A program made the position numbers and the translations under genes. DNA of 64,000 bases from Polytrichum commune (taxonomy: Eukaryota; Streptophyta; Polytrichopsida; Polytrichales; Polytrichaceae), in assembly GCA_950295325.1 (NCBI GenBank), contig OX485808.1, forward strand, positions 41,253,180 through 41,317,179. The letters run 5' to 3'. The notes under the pieces are model-generated. The model ran no database searches, was not told the DNA's origin, and saw nothing but the letters and a program-made list of their open reading frames with translations. The first letter of the stretch is position 1, and each line of letters starts with the position of its first letter. Shown in pieces: positions 41,630-55,011 of this stretch.

Positions 41630-41775
41630 GTGCAATTAGGTTGCGTTTGCGAATTAGTTGACTTTGTACCCATGCAAAATTAACTTGGGTGAGAACCGGA
41701 TCACAAGGGCTTATATAACTTCGTTTATTCATCAGTATAGCGACTACAGTAGTAAATAATTACTGTATTTAGTTG
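41630..41775 (+). mobile_element. MITE-like family B fragment
   Basis: It carries the left end ATGTGCAATTAGGTTGC and the 'cccatgcaaaattaacttggg' and 'tttattcatcagtatagcgac' motifs. The right end is not found, so it is truncated. Confidence 0.5.
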
Positions 41776-44700
41776 TTGGTGTTACCGCAACCGTTTCGAA
41801 GGTCAAAGTGGTGCAGAAATTCTTTCATGCATCAAGATACTTTTACACAAATTCAATGCCCATGGATGTGACAAGTAGAGTATGACCATGGTTGCAGACG
41901 AGCAATTCGGCAACAGTTTTGACTTCGTTCGTCTAAAGGTACATTGAATGTATTTGTGTCGTCAAAGCACGCAGTTGGCTTTAGGTATGATAATAAACTG
42001 GTAGTACAAATTTGTGTCTTGCAGTACTAACTGCACGAAATCCCCGAATTGCTCAAATTGCTCTGCACTTGATCAACATTTTTCAGGAAAGCTTTTTTTC
42101 TTCAGCAGTTAAAATATATAGATTTGATCCAACAACATCACCCAGGTTTACAGAAATTCGAGCATCTGCAGCTCACAAAGGGAATAAATTCCTCTACTCT
42201 ACTGCAAGTTCTTTACCTTCAGCGTGATGAAACAGACACAATGTAGTCTAGATATGAACAATGAAGAAGAGCACGAAAATGCTTATTGGCTAAAAATGTA
42301 AATAGCTGATTCAAAGAGATTAGTTAGAGCTCATGAAGGAATGACAAAATGAGGTGATAAAAATTATTCTTACCACATGGCCACATGAATATTATTGGTT
42401 CGAAACACTAGGCAAGTAGCCTGGGAGTTGCGGTGCCCAAAGTGGCGATTTCAAGGCACATGTGCTAGGGCCTCACCTTCTCCTTGCGCCTACAATGAAC
42501 GTCCCTCCTTTACTTGTCTCGCGGGACGGAGTGCATGTTGATTGATTCACGAACCCGATAGGTAACACAGACATCAAGGATTTTAGTTGCTGCCAAGAGT
42601 AGATGGAGAAGCTAGAGGTGGAGAGAGAAAGGTAACATGTACATGGAGATGAGATTGAGGAGTGGAGTTGGTTGGTAGGCGGCTTTAGAGAGATCAGAGA
42701 AGTGACCAAAGGGCGCGAGATGAAATGGATTACCACATAGATTGGTATCAAAATGAGGAGATCAGGCAATAGCATCATGTGTACAATCTTCACATCGACC
42801 CTTTGTTTGCAACGCCGTTGTTCACTAAGGTTCTCCTTATAGAGTGCTTATCAACTTCACTAAGGTTTTTAGCTTTGCTCATCATGGAGTTACTAGTTTG
42901 CATCTTAGGATTGATTATGTTCATCTAATATAGGAACTGGGATTTTGTTTATGTTGTTTTTTTGTCTGTGAGTTGGAGAGTGGTAGCTTGTCATTGTTGG
43001 AATTTCGACGTTTTCCTGCAAGTGCATGTTTGTGTGGACGTTGTTTCGGGTGCATCAATATAGCAATGTGATTTTGAGCGGCTGACAATGTGGGAGCCTG
43101 GGTAACCCCTACTCTTAGATCTTGACGTTTGTATGTATTTTTGTTGCAGATTGTTTGTTTCTTTGGTGAATGATTGGACATCGAGGTATGGGACACAATT
43201 ACATATGTGTTGTTTTGTTTTGCATACCCTAAACCCACCTGCACAGACTTGTGGGGAACTGCAGGACTTCTGCATAGCTACAGTGGCTGTGGGGTTTTTC
43301 TTGTGTTTGGGTCAGACTTTTACAGAACAAGTGTTGTGTTTGTGAACACTTGCTCACTCTTGTTGTGTTTCCACCCTAAGCCTTCTTTTTTGATGCATGA
43401 AGGTTATGTTCTATGGGTTGTAAAACTGCAAATTTTAAAGCAAATCTTAAAGAAAATCTTAAACTACATTATGCTTTATTATTCTTGTGTTCTTCATTAC
43501 TTGCAATTATATGATATCATTCAGGTTACGGTTTTGGAATGATATGCATCATGTTATCACACTTGTTCTTCTGTGATGTGGTTAACGATACACATATTTT
43601 GCACAAATTAAGATTTGTTTTGGTACACACAAGTCTTTCACCTATATGATAAGTTTTTGCAATGATATGTATGCTTTATGCCTTTCTGTTGCCATGCTTT
43701 TTCCCACCACTTTTGCATTGCATACACTTTTAAAATTTTTTTTTTGAATTTAGAGGAATGTAGACTACAAAAAATTACAATGACATGGGTAGTATAAGTA
43801 ATGGTAGGGTGCAAAAAAATCCATTTTAGAGAATTAAGTAATTATAGGGAACTTTTAATTTGTGCCTTGGAGGTAAATAGCCCTTAAAGAAATACCCCTC
43901 CACCGCACGTGGTGCACAAAAATCCTATAGAGTGATCTACCCGAGATTGAAGACTCAATGATTGTTGGTTGATTGGAAATTTGGAATATAAAAGTCTCCA
44001 AAGTAATATAAAAGATTGCTCCACATGTTGATTTATGACAAAGTAATAAGATATTGCAATGGAGTTCGTACATAAATTCATTTACTATTCAATGTTAGGG
44101 TTATGACAAACTCATGCTTGGGAACCAATTTTGCAAGGATTAGGGTTTTTGGTGTTGCATGTAGAGTAAATTGAATATGTTTGCAGTGAGGCCACAAAAC
44201 ATTATGCAAAGTGTTTTCTTTCACTTTAATAAAAAGGATGCAACTAGTTATTGGATCCCCACAAGATATGAAATAGGATGTTGGGTTACTTTGATGGCTA
44301 GAAAAATGAGGGGGCACACAAAAGACGCACAAAATCATGGAGGAAGTGATATTATTCAAGGAGCTCACAAAGCTTGCAATGTGCAATTTCGAATGATAAC
44401 AACTATCATGGTTGTGTTAGAGGTATGGATGCAACATGCATACCAACCTTAGCAACTGGGTCTTGATCCAATGTTGCATGTATCACAAACTAGGTGCAAT
44501 TGCAAGTGATGCCTATTCCATCCTTCATCACTTCATTTACTTATGTGCATGATTTAATGTTGTGGATTAATATAATCAAATGATAAACTTGGTCTTCACA
44601 TAGCACATTTGTGTCAATGTGCAAACTTGTATCCATATTCTTTTGAGAATTGGGTAAGCTCGCAAAGCATTACAAGAGTCGTATATGATATACATGTTGA

Positions 44701-47700
44701 TATTGGCAAGGCACAAAGAGGATGTTGTACTCATAGAGAGCTCCTTGAAGAATCATGGTATTTTCTTTTACAATACATCTTTTACACCTAAAATTCTACG
44801 AATGAATATGGTAAACTGCATCCCATTCCTTTACCAAGAACCTAGACTGGCCATTACCAAACATGACAACCAGTGAGTCATTCAAAGGGGGCATGCAAAA
44901 TGATTTTTTGGGCTCCATGAACCCAAACACTAGTAGTACAATCATCCATTTGCAGTGGTAGATGTTGATCCATGTAATGGTTAATTTGTTCTCTTCACTA
45001 CCCAACATTCAAAAAACATCTAATTGATTTGTTTTTTGAGCAACCAACAATTGCATTATTTGAGCATTTGATGGATGGAGGATGGGATACAAAGATCATT
45101 GCAGTTTTCCAATGTTATTAAGTGTGCAGTTGATCAATGAAAAACAAATGGTGTTTTGCTACCACATTGCACAATCCATGTTCTATTCTACCTTTCAATT
45201 CAATCATCTTCATTCAATATTGGGATTTGAATGGGAGGCAATGGATTGAGCACAATCAATAGTTATTGTGAATGTGCTATGTGAATTGGGCAATTAGTAG
45301 CAAGAAGTAGAGGTGGGACAATCCTGATCACTTTCAACTTGTGGCAAGAAATCACATTGATACTTGGTCTAAAAACTTATAAAATATTACTATGTGGATC
45401 ACCAAGGCTAAATGTGAGCCTGAAATGGCATTTAACTTTCCTTACTTCTACCTTAAGCTTTGCTTATGGATTAACAAAGAGGGAAGGGGAAGGGGGGGGG
45501 GGGGGTTAAAAACTTTATTACTTTTGAATCTTTCTATTCTAACATGCCTTTTGAAATGCCAAATCAGTAAAAGAATAGAAAAATATAGAACCATTGATAA
45601 ATTTGTAAGCAACCTGGAAGACTCTAAATTGTTCATGATAATGATCAATGAATTAGAGAAGTCGTGCGTCGGCACATAACATTATTCAGATACAGAACAA
45701 TGTTTTGTGGGACTGACAATATTTCAAGAATATTCTTGGATATTTCTCACATTCAGATTATTAACTTATGCATCACCTTCAACTCCAAATCACTAATAAT
45801 AATTAGGGGCTTTCTTTCAATATTAACAATGGGTTCATCAATATTGACGATAGGTTCTTCTTCAAGGTGGTGAACGGAGGTTGCACCAAAGATTGTTTAT
45901 GGGACCCATTGACTCCCATTGTACTTGTCTCCAGTGGTACACTATAGTAGAGGACCTATTTCTGATCACGACCCCACCAACAATCTATACTAGAGTACCG
46001 GAATTTTGACCAAGTTGGGATTGAATTTCGATCAGGCTAGAACCAATAGTGTCATGACACATGTCCTAGATTTGAGTGCTAAAGTGAGGAGGAGTGTGTG
46101 GTTACAGTGAGCTGTTATGCTGGACTCTAGACATTGGTAACATATTCGACAACTTTTGGCTTCAAAAATTCACGGGAATTTCAATTTTGTAGGAATAAAC
46201 TTACCATTTTTTTAATTTTTTTTGCAATCCTCATGAATTCTATTTTCCTACATGGGGAAAAATTTGCACCATTGTATACTTCTCAAGATCTGGCACAAAA
46301 AATCTTAAGTGATCAGTTATGGGTGCCTCTACTCTAAGTAGTCCTATTAGTGTGGGTGGAAAATTAGCGTGGAAACAATTAATGTGGGCCACACTAACTT
46401 TCTAGCCTAGGTGGAATTAATGTGTGTCCAAGACCCCAGATCTTCCCCTAAGTCTTCATGAGGACTTTCAACCAAAACATGGAATATTAGTTTTTGGACA
46501 AAAGTAGGATAAAGTAGAATAATCACCCACAATAATTTTCTTGAATAACAATCAATATGGTCCCACACTTATTGTCTACTAGAAATTTAGCATGAGTTGA
46601 AAATTAATGTGGCTCACATTAAATCTCATTACGAGGATTAGTGCGAGCTCTAAACAAATATTGGCTGAGGGCTAGCTTCAAGAAATCGGGACGAGCTTTT
46701 CCTCGGCCCAAACACTCAACATGGGTCAAATTGGGCTCATCCATTGAATTATGAACATCTCTACCGTTGGTCCATAAAAGGTTAATTCTCTTTGCTACAC
46801 TTCCCCCTCAAGAACATCAGGATCTAAATCAGGCCTCATCACTTTACGTGTGAGAAGGTTGGACCTGCAAAAGTTGATCAAGTTGGACCAGATTTAGGGC
46901 TTAATTGCACATGAATTAGGCCGGTGCTAGGGCCGGCCACAAGCCATGTATAAAGTGGGCCTAAATTACCCCCTTTTTCCCCTCACCCGTTTTACGAGAA
47001 AGAATGTGAGACCAAGTCTTGTCGGAGGACAAGAGGTGAGACTGAGTAAGCATAAACTCATCACAGAGTTGCTCCTTCATTGTTGCTGCGTGTTGGTGGC
47101 ATTCTGCTTGCAAAGGACTCAGTACACTAAAAAGGATATTTAGTGTTTGATACACTAAATATGAACGCATACACTAAATGTCAATAACCCTAGGAAAGTA
47201 AGTAACATTAAATGTAAACTCAAACACTAAATATCAACTATGGTAACATGTGGAAGTTACTATGGTAATATGTTAAGGTGTTATTATTATTTGAGTGTTT
47301 GTTCCCTTGTATTCATGGCTTCTGACTTTGCACAAAATTGTCCAAAGTCATTTTGGGGTTAACCAGTCCATGTACGCCCAAACAATCTAACAGTGAAATT
47401 GCTACAAAAGAGAATACACAATTGTGAAGAATGTAAAGTGTGGCGTCTATTCAAAATTGTCCAAAGTGAGTTATGAATGGAGCTTAGCCTAACTTTACAA
47501 GATGTAAAATCCAGAGGCCTAGCCAAAATCACCTTGGTGTAAAATCTAGAAGTACTGTAGTGGTCTCTGCTACAGTTCAAGATTGAATTGCGAATCTATG
47601 TACTTAAGACCATTATCATGCATGAAACCCATGACCTCATGTGAGGTTACAGACAACCAATGCTCAACAGAAAGGTTGTCCAACATGTGTTGATTAAAAG

Positions 47701-48458
47701 GCAATGAGACCACTTGTGTGACGTTTCACTCAAAAGTGAGACACCTCACTACAGCAGGTTTAAAACAAAAACCTCTTACACACCTCTCTGCTGAACTCAT
47801 CAAACACATTCAAAGCTGAATAATGTTTTGACTCTCTTGAATTACAAAGTGCAACAAAAACACCAATGTCAAAAATCACTTTGGTTCTTGACAACGCATA
47901 ATCTACAGTGTTAAAAACATGTACAAATTATTCATCTCAAAGCTCCAGGTACCACAAATCAATATTTATAGGATCAACTAAAGCGGATTATATTGGAAAC
48001 AAGGTTGAAAACTCGGCTGTATCATGATTATGTTGTAGAAGTGTTCCATTATTCAAAGTATGTGCTCACCTTTGTGAACTAGCACCACATCCTGTTGTAA
48101 AACCTTGACAGAACCACTTGCTTAGAACTTGGCAGATCATTTTTTGACGATTCCTCTGTAGCAACAAAGGGTCATTGCTAATCCACCAGTCAAGAAATTT
48201 TTCATTGCCAAATTGAGGGACAACTTTGTTACCTCACAGGACATACAATTGTATTCAAATATTGTCTTGACAATATACATTCTTTCTTGCCAAGGTGTTT
48301 GGTGGAAGGAACTCATGTTTGTTGTAGGAATATAGAGGCAATGGGCGCTCTAGTGACCACCAAAAGTCTTCTTTTCAACCTACGGCACTTTGGATTCGTT
48401 TGTTTATTCCTACCTACAAAAATATGTTACATAATCTTCAAAACAGAGCAATCTACTT
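41776..48458. other. AT-rich intergenic, no gene seen
   Basis: Frames of up to 122 codons occur at 42473-42793, 43174-43542 and 44078-44452. They mostly come as overlapping pairs on opposite strands without recognisable domains. A 14-G run lies at 45492-45505. A short segment at 41883-41937 reads as a possible start exon (ATG to an AAG/GTAC donor) but has no compatible partner. Confidence 0.4.
47125..47290 (+). repeat. Dispersed repeat family C, copy 1
   Basis: The segment is rich in ACACTAAATA and its inverse TATTTAGTGT. It matches 53120-53290 almost word for word, including 'caataaccctaggaaagtaagtaaca' and 'gtggaagtta'. It is probably a MITE built on the TTTAGTGT palindrome. Confidence 0.6.
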
Positions 48459-51400
48459 CTAGAAATCAATGGCTGTCGTTGAACTTGTTCTCTTGTCCCT
48501 TCGGGCATTTGTCTTCTTCTCATCAACTGCAATGCCATTCTCAGACCCCTTGCCTCTTGTGCGAGTAATGCCCAGTCGTGGCAGCCCTCGATTGAGACCA
48601 TCAAGCAGTACACATGCCTTGCACCATCTCTGCATATTCATTTTCAGTCCAACACTCAATCAAGTTTTGATTCCATAGTGCCAACGTATGAAAACATTAC
48701 CTATAATTTCCCACCACTACAATGCCACCTCAACAAATTAAAATTAACTGTCCACCTACATCTCTTCCAAGGAGTGAAAATCATCAGCAGTGAAGATATG
48801 ATGAATTTGAAGTGTTAAAGTTTAAAGTTTGGTACCTGACTAGAGATGTAGCCACATTTTTCACAAAGACCTTGCTCTGGCATTTTTGCTGTAGAATCGA
48901 TCCTGAACCTTTCTCCAGACCTTATGATGTCGAGAATAGCTTGTGGCCTGTCGAAAAAATCACATTGTGGTAAATACCTTAATATTGGGACACATTGAAG
49001 TGGTCTTGATAAATGTGTATAGAACTAAGCTACCTTATAGCTTCAAGATCTTTGATGAACTCCCGCGCAAAGCCTCGATAAGCATTTGGAGAGTAAGTGC
49101 CTGGTACCAAGAGACCACACCCCCAATATCCACATCAAGTCACTGTTGCCAAATTAATGCATGAATAGCTCTAGTTCCTGAAGCTTTTGTGTGTATTGTG
49201 CAGGAACATGCAGTTAAAGATTATCTTTTCACCAGAGCCAGGTGATTAACCTGTGGTCTCAGATACTTTATAAATCTCAATGCTTTCTTGATAGAATTTC
49301 ACTATGCACATTTTAATCCCCATTTTCCTAGGTAGATTAATGGCATTGTGACAAAATACTATTTAGAATTCTTGTGAAAGTATTCATTCACAATATCAAG
49401 AGCTCTTAACACACTATTGCACACCAAGAAGATCCAAGGAGGCTTACATTCAGTTGAGAAGTAGTCAAGCTTCTTGAAATATGCATACGTGGATCTTAGT
49501 CAAGGTTGGCCCCACAACTGATAACAACATACAATAACGCATATACCAATTCTGACCTGCTGTTGTAACTCAAATCTCTCATTTATACAGGCTATGGATA
49601 AGACACTTCTTTAAACCGTTACGAGCCATTGTTTTTTAGAGAAGCAACCCTCGTTCCTACACTGGAATAGCTCAGGATATTCAAATGTAGATAGATCTTA
49701 TGCTTCAAGGGGTGCACAGCAATGAGTGAATGGCACAAAAGAAACTCTCTGAAATCAAGAGTAAAATCAAAACTTGTAAAGGATATATGACAATTTCCTT
49801 CTCGTATGTGTATTTAAAGGGCTTGCAACGCGGCAAAGCACCTTCCTCTCCTGTTATAATCGAAGTGCATCGGGCAAGTCTGCACAGAAACATATAGCCA
49901 GAATGATTGAGGCATATTGGAAAATGATAGGCATCCTCCTTGACTCCATTCCTTCCAGAATAATTCTCACCTACACAGATTAAAATCAGTAATTTGGACT
50001 TTGATAACAATGTATCAGCAATAATTATCTCCTCACAATAGAAGGATGATATGCATACCGCGCAATATCACCACGAAGTATATTGAGCAAGACAGTCTCA
50101 GCAACATCATCAGCATTATGACCAGTTGCCATCTTCACAGCTTTCATCTTGGCAGCTCCTCTATCCAAAGCCTGAAAAGAGGCCAACATACAGATCCTTA
50201 CAAACAAAGAAAAACCAGTCTGCTAGTACTGCATAAAACACCAAGGCATAAAGAATACTTACAAACACAAAGGCACAAGTTGAAGTAAGTACACTGAGAT
50301 ACTAGCTCATACAGAAGATCTCCCACAACATACTATACGGTGAGGCCTTGAGTTAGTAAATCACCTGGCGTCGAAATACACCACAGAAAGTGCAGTTATT
50401 CTTGAGTCCAATCTCTTTAACTATTTCATCCATTGTCCATCCATACAAGGTCTTGTAGGAAACTACCTCCAATGGAATTCCATACTGCAGCCACATTGAA
50501 ACAAGTTCCACCATCAGGACCTCTTACTTTCAGCCTCTCAGATTGTCCAAATTTCACCACCACCTCACAACGAGAAACCCAAAGAAAAAGAAAAAAGGTG
50601 GATAAGCACCTGAACTTCATTTCGCTTCACTGTCTCAAGTGAGTCATCTCTGTAGCCAGCAATACCTTCGTCAATAGAAAGCAAGAACAAGTCGAGCCCA
50701 TAGTTGTGTCTCTTATTAAGTTCTGTTAAAACATGTGCCAAAACTGTTGAATCTGCATTTCCCAAAACCATCATACCCACTAACTTCATTAACATCATCC
50801 AGATATCTATCACCAAATCTTCCTTCTCTTAGCGCACCAAGCCACAGAAGGTTTCTTAGCCCACAAATAAAAAAGAAAAGAACAAAGATTACATGATCTT
50901 CAAGTGCATGCACTAAGCGATTACAAACATAAAAGCTGATGTAGGGACAGCTGTGGTCTCATCTTAACCACCGAGGGAACTGAGGGACCAAAAGGTAATC
51001 TGGTGGAAGTTGAAAGAATAATATGATCTTGGAAGTAGTTGAATTGTCACAACGTCTCTTGAGATATGAGCACTGTATATAGTATATATAATCATCATCA
51101 ATAGAATGTTCTGATCAATTTTTCGAGGTGACGGACAAATTCATTATCTACGTCTGGGTAAATACATGGCTGAAAAGCAAGGTCTGGTCATTTGAAGTCG
51201 GGAGTCTATTTTGGGACGTTTAGGCCATTGAGGGTTAAAGTGTATAGACACATTGAGTTGTGTTTATGCATAAACACACTAAAGGTATTGAGAGTGAGAT
51301 AGAAAGTCCCACCTTTACCACCAGATGCAGCTACTGCCACACGCTCCCCAGGTTTAAAGAGTTTATTATCCACAATCGTTTGATGTATTTCCTCCTCAAA

Positions 51401-52115
51401 TGCTGTGTAGAAGCAATCTTTACAAATCTACATGTGACAAGTGAAAAATCAAGCAAAACTTCCCACATTTCTCCAGAACACAATGTTCTGTCGAACACAA
51501 GTTTCTAGACTGACCCATAGATTCTACTATAAATAGCACACCAATCAAGGTCACAATTCTGCACAGCCAAATGAAGAATCAATTAAATTTAGTGCAGAAT
51601 TGTGACCTTAATTGGTGTGTCGTTTGATTTTTCATTTGAATGAAGAATCACTTAAAATCTCACAGAAATTTTCATTAGAACTCAGCTACGAGAACCTCCC
51701 TGACCACTCTCATTCTCTCTCTAAAACACCGAGTTCAGGCGGAAACCCTAATCTCCATGAGAAGTTAATTTGAAGAAACTTCAGTGCTACTTATGCAAAA
51801 TTCCCACCCCGGATGCTACGCCGATTCAACTCTTGGGAGAATTTTCACAGCTAATTGCCAACGTGCACCAACGAGCTCAACTTCACCAAATTAGACAAAA
51901 GCGAGCAGAATTTCAAAAAACTCGCATAAAATTTCCAAGTCTCGAATCTGAAAATTATGCTCTGCCAACTTGCCAACCCCAAACAACACAGAAACAAATC
52001 GCTATTTCCGTTCAAAAAAACAACAGGAAGCAGGCCATGATCTCACCTGTTGCTGGTTCCTGGGCCGCACCAAGGCAGCGCGCCGTGCCTTGCAAAGCTC
52101 GCACTGCCGAACCAT
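48459..52115 (-). CDS. CTU1: Cytoplasmic tRNA 2-thiolation protein 1
   Basis: Ten exons (52115-52047, 51427-51313, 50752-50610, 50484-50365, 50171-50059, 49879-49787, 49488-49448, 49100-49034, 48947-48836, 48629-48459) join in phase into 347 residues, the usual family length. CTU1 (yeast Ncs6, Arabidopsis ROL5), with CTU2 and sulfur from URM1, thiolates wobble U34 of cytosolic Lys, Glu and Gln tRNAs. The sequence shows an N-terminal zinc group (C5, C8, C25, C28), the PP-loop SGGKDS (58-63) that adenylates the tRNA, the CTFC pair C140/C143 with C205 (PRCKP), which are expected iron-sulfur or catalytic ligands, TGHNADD, and a C-terminal zinc group (C282, C285, C294, C297). Nothing is missing. 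The start is supported by the MVRQCELC beginning common to the family. Intron 6 is AT-AC; the others are GT-AG. Confidence 0.97.
49489..49786 (-). other. U12-type AT-AC intron in CTU1 (intron 6)
   Basis: Read on the minus strand, the intron begins ATATCCTTT, the canonical U12 AT-AC donor. It ends CCAC, with a branch-site-like CCTTGACT whose branch A lies about 11 nt before the AC end. The length is 298 nt and the phase is 2. Using these borders restores the conserved [18 protein letters not shown] reading across the junction. No GT-AG pair nearby does so. Confidence 0.88.
51537..51619. repeat. Near-perfect 28-nt inverted repeat in CTU1 intron 1
   Basis: Arms 51537-51564 and 51592-51619 are complementary at 27 of 28 positions, with a 27-nt spacer. 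A partial direct repeat ('aatgaagaatcaatt', 'aatgaagaatcactt') spans the right arm. It is either a small MITE or a structured intronic RNA. Confidence 0.7.
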
Positions 52116-52182
52116 CTCCCTGTCCTTGCTTAGCTGAACGCACAGCGGCAACACAAGCCCCCTCCTCCTTGCTTAGTGGATT

Positions 52183-52208
52183 AAACCCTAAACCCTAAAC
52201 CCTAAACC
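52183..52208 (-). promoter_or_regulatory. Telo-box cluster upstream of CTU1
   Basis: Three and a half AAACCCT units lie 68-93 nt before the CTU1 ATG. Telo boxes (AAACCCTA) are known near the start sites of plant ribosomal-protein and other translation-related genes, which suits a tRNA-modifying enzyme. The site could lie in the promoter or the leader. Confidence 0.6.
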
Positions 52209-53119
52209 AACCCAAATCCTTCCAACACTTCTTCCCAAGCTGCAATTTGGCTCTCGTCTAATTAGTTACAACACCATCTCCGACGCTCGGCATGCTTCGA
52301 GTTCGGATTTTTGGGTTTGCGTGACCGATTTTGTCACGCGGGGGATCTACGAGCAACTCCACCGGACGCACGCACTATGCGCACTCCAGACACTGAATTG
52401 AATGAAATTTGTTCGGCCGAGAGTATCTTTGAAAAGTCAATGAATAAATAAATGTCAATAAGATGATGTAAAATCATTTTTCATAATTCCCTCAATATAC
52501 CTTTTATCTCAGTTAGTGTAGCGTACTATTGGAGTTACATAGTGCTATACATTGAAACCATATGTCGAACTATTTAAACGCCTATTGAAAACCAACCTCC
52601 GAAAGCTTAAGTGCTCCAACAAAGGCACCGAAAGCGATTTCCAATGGTCTAGTTATAATCTATGTTTGGAGTCTCCACCTTAGAGCTATCCAACTTCGCT
52701 CCGAGCTATGTGCACAACTAACACTAAATATTGTATTTAGTGTCATATGGTATTTTATGTTAATATGGTATTTTTTTCTAATGACACTTCTTATGAATAT
52801 GTTTACAAGTACTGTCATTCCAGCTTACTTTTGGTTCATCCATTGTCCTAAACCTTTACTTGCTCCATGGTAATTATTAAAATAAAGTTTGGTATGTTTT
52901 GCATCGGACTTAACATTTTTGTAATCAAATATTGTCGTGGATAATTGAAATTTTGATGAAATATCATGGAAAGTGACAGTTATTGCAACATTGTAAATCT
53001 ATAATGCCAAATTGTTTTACAAGGAATAACAAATGAAATGTTAGGTTTACAATTAGTGTTAGTGACACTACATGGGTGGTCTACAATTAGCATTAAACAA
53101 GACAAATAGAATTTGGTAA

Positions 53120-53290
53120 CACTAAATACAATATTTAGTGTTTGATACACTAAATACAAACACATACACCAAATATCAATAACCCTATGAAAGTAAGTAA
53201 CATAAATTGTAAACTCAAACACTAAAAATCAACTTTGGTAATATGTGGAAGTTACATGTTTGAATTTAGTGTTAGTAAGGATATGAAAAA
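53120..53290 (+). repeat. Dispersed repeat family C, copy 2
   Basis: It matches 47125-47290 through 'gtttgatacactaaata', 'caataaccctatgaaagtaagtaaca' and 'gtggaagttac'. The flanking sequence differs between the two copies, so this is an interspersed repeat and not a segmental duplication. Confidence 0.6.
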
Positions 53291-54962
53291 AAATTATATA
53301 TAACAATGAGAAAAGGAAATTTCCAACATATCTTCTAACATTAATTCTCAAAACATTGAAAATTAGTGTTGAGCATGGTAGGGTGGTAACAACATTAAAT
53401 ATAATCAAACACTAAATATCTTATTTAGTGTACTTGCCAGCAAGCATGTTCGAGGGATAGACCTGCACAACAACTCCCAAGTAGCACAAGATGGGGATCT
53501 TGATTTAGTTCGGTGTTCATGGCGCTTGCACTAGCACGTGGTTTTGTGCTGCACATCAGTCTTTGAACTACAACAAGAAGAGAGATTTAAACTGAAACAC
53601 ATCCAGTCTTTGAATTACAACAAGAAGGAAGATTTAGACTGAACATATCCATTCCCTAGGGTTTCGGGATATAAGAGAAGGAGTGACATTACGGAGGTTA
53701 GGGTGTAGAATACATATTTGAAAACCTCCCTCGGACTTACAACACTCATTGGAGCCGAGGTGATACTTGGAGAAAGGGAGATCCTATCCTTAGTCAAAGC
53801 CCGGTCACAAGCACAAATGCCACCTCAGCACCACTACAACCCAGCTTCAGTTGCAGTGTTTAGGACCACTTCACACACGAGACTGAGAGCCCGTGACCAG
53901 TACACTTCAAGCACTCTCATTGGTGGAAAAAGGCGGAGCCCGTCCACCAAGTTCGCTTCACACTATGCTTGAAGGACCAATGGAGTATGAGAATGCAAGG
54001 TGTATGTAAAAGTCTACATCGATTCTTACATGGCATCGAAATGGATCATGTTTCACGGTCACTTGGATTATTTTCAAAAACCACCTCTTGGAGGTAGGCC
54101 TAACACAAAACCATTGGGAGACCATGGCACTCCAAACGCTCACAACCATTGATTTATATCTATTTTATCATGTGTGAGGACCCGCGTGAACAGAAACTCA
54201 TTGAAATAGCATTTGGTTGAGGGCCCAGTCACATACGGCTTCACACTACAATTGAGGGTCTGCGACCACACGACACGATTTTGGAGGTGTCTTGGGACGG
54301 CCTTTGGATGCTTTCTTTTGGGCTCTCACAATTTCATGGTCACGGCTCTTGGCTCGTGTGTGAAGTGACCCTTAGTTAAGTCGGCGAGCTTCCATCCGGA
54401 TCAAATGCTTCATTAATCATGACAAGTCTTTTGTCATGCCTAACATATTTTGCGAGATCATTGCATTGGAGGCAACGTTACATTTGGGAAGATACTTAGG
54501 TAGTTGGCTAAAGGGCCCGCCCCATCCGACTTTACATACACAATATCTAGGGTTGTGGGGTGTTTAATTTACACACGTTTCCTACCTGCGTGGGTAACTA
54601 CACCAAATGTGATATTTAGTGTGACTTACTATTTGGATTTACACGGTGCTATATCTTTTTACTATTGAAATATTTTTTTCCCAAGTAAAGTTGTGAATGT
54701 TCTATAATGTTCAAACTACCAATTTAACAATTGTTGGTAAAATATGAGATGCACATTAAATAGACATAGCCTAAAGTCAGGGGACATTAAACCTCCCCAT
54801 ATGAACTTTTCGGGGTGGTAGATATGGACAGGGGCAACACCTGACTGAAAGCTTTTGCCCGCCTTGCCCAACTTCGAAAAAACCATTGCCCTTGCATTTT
54901 TGAAGGCCACTTATCCACCAATCCCATATTGAGTGCACTTCACCTTAAAGATTCAAAATCCA

Positions 54963-55006
<44 letters not shown>
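54963..55006 (+). repeat. (AT)n(GT)n microsatellite
   Basis: A run of AT dinucleotides passes directly into a run of GT dinucleotides. It is a simple sequence repeat. Confidence 0.95.
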
Positions 55007-55011
<5 letters not shown>

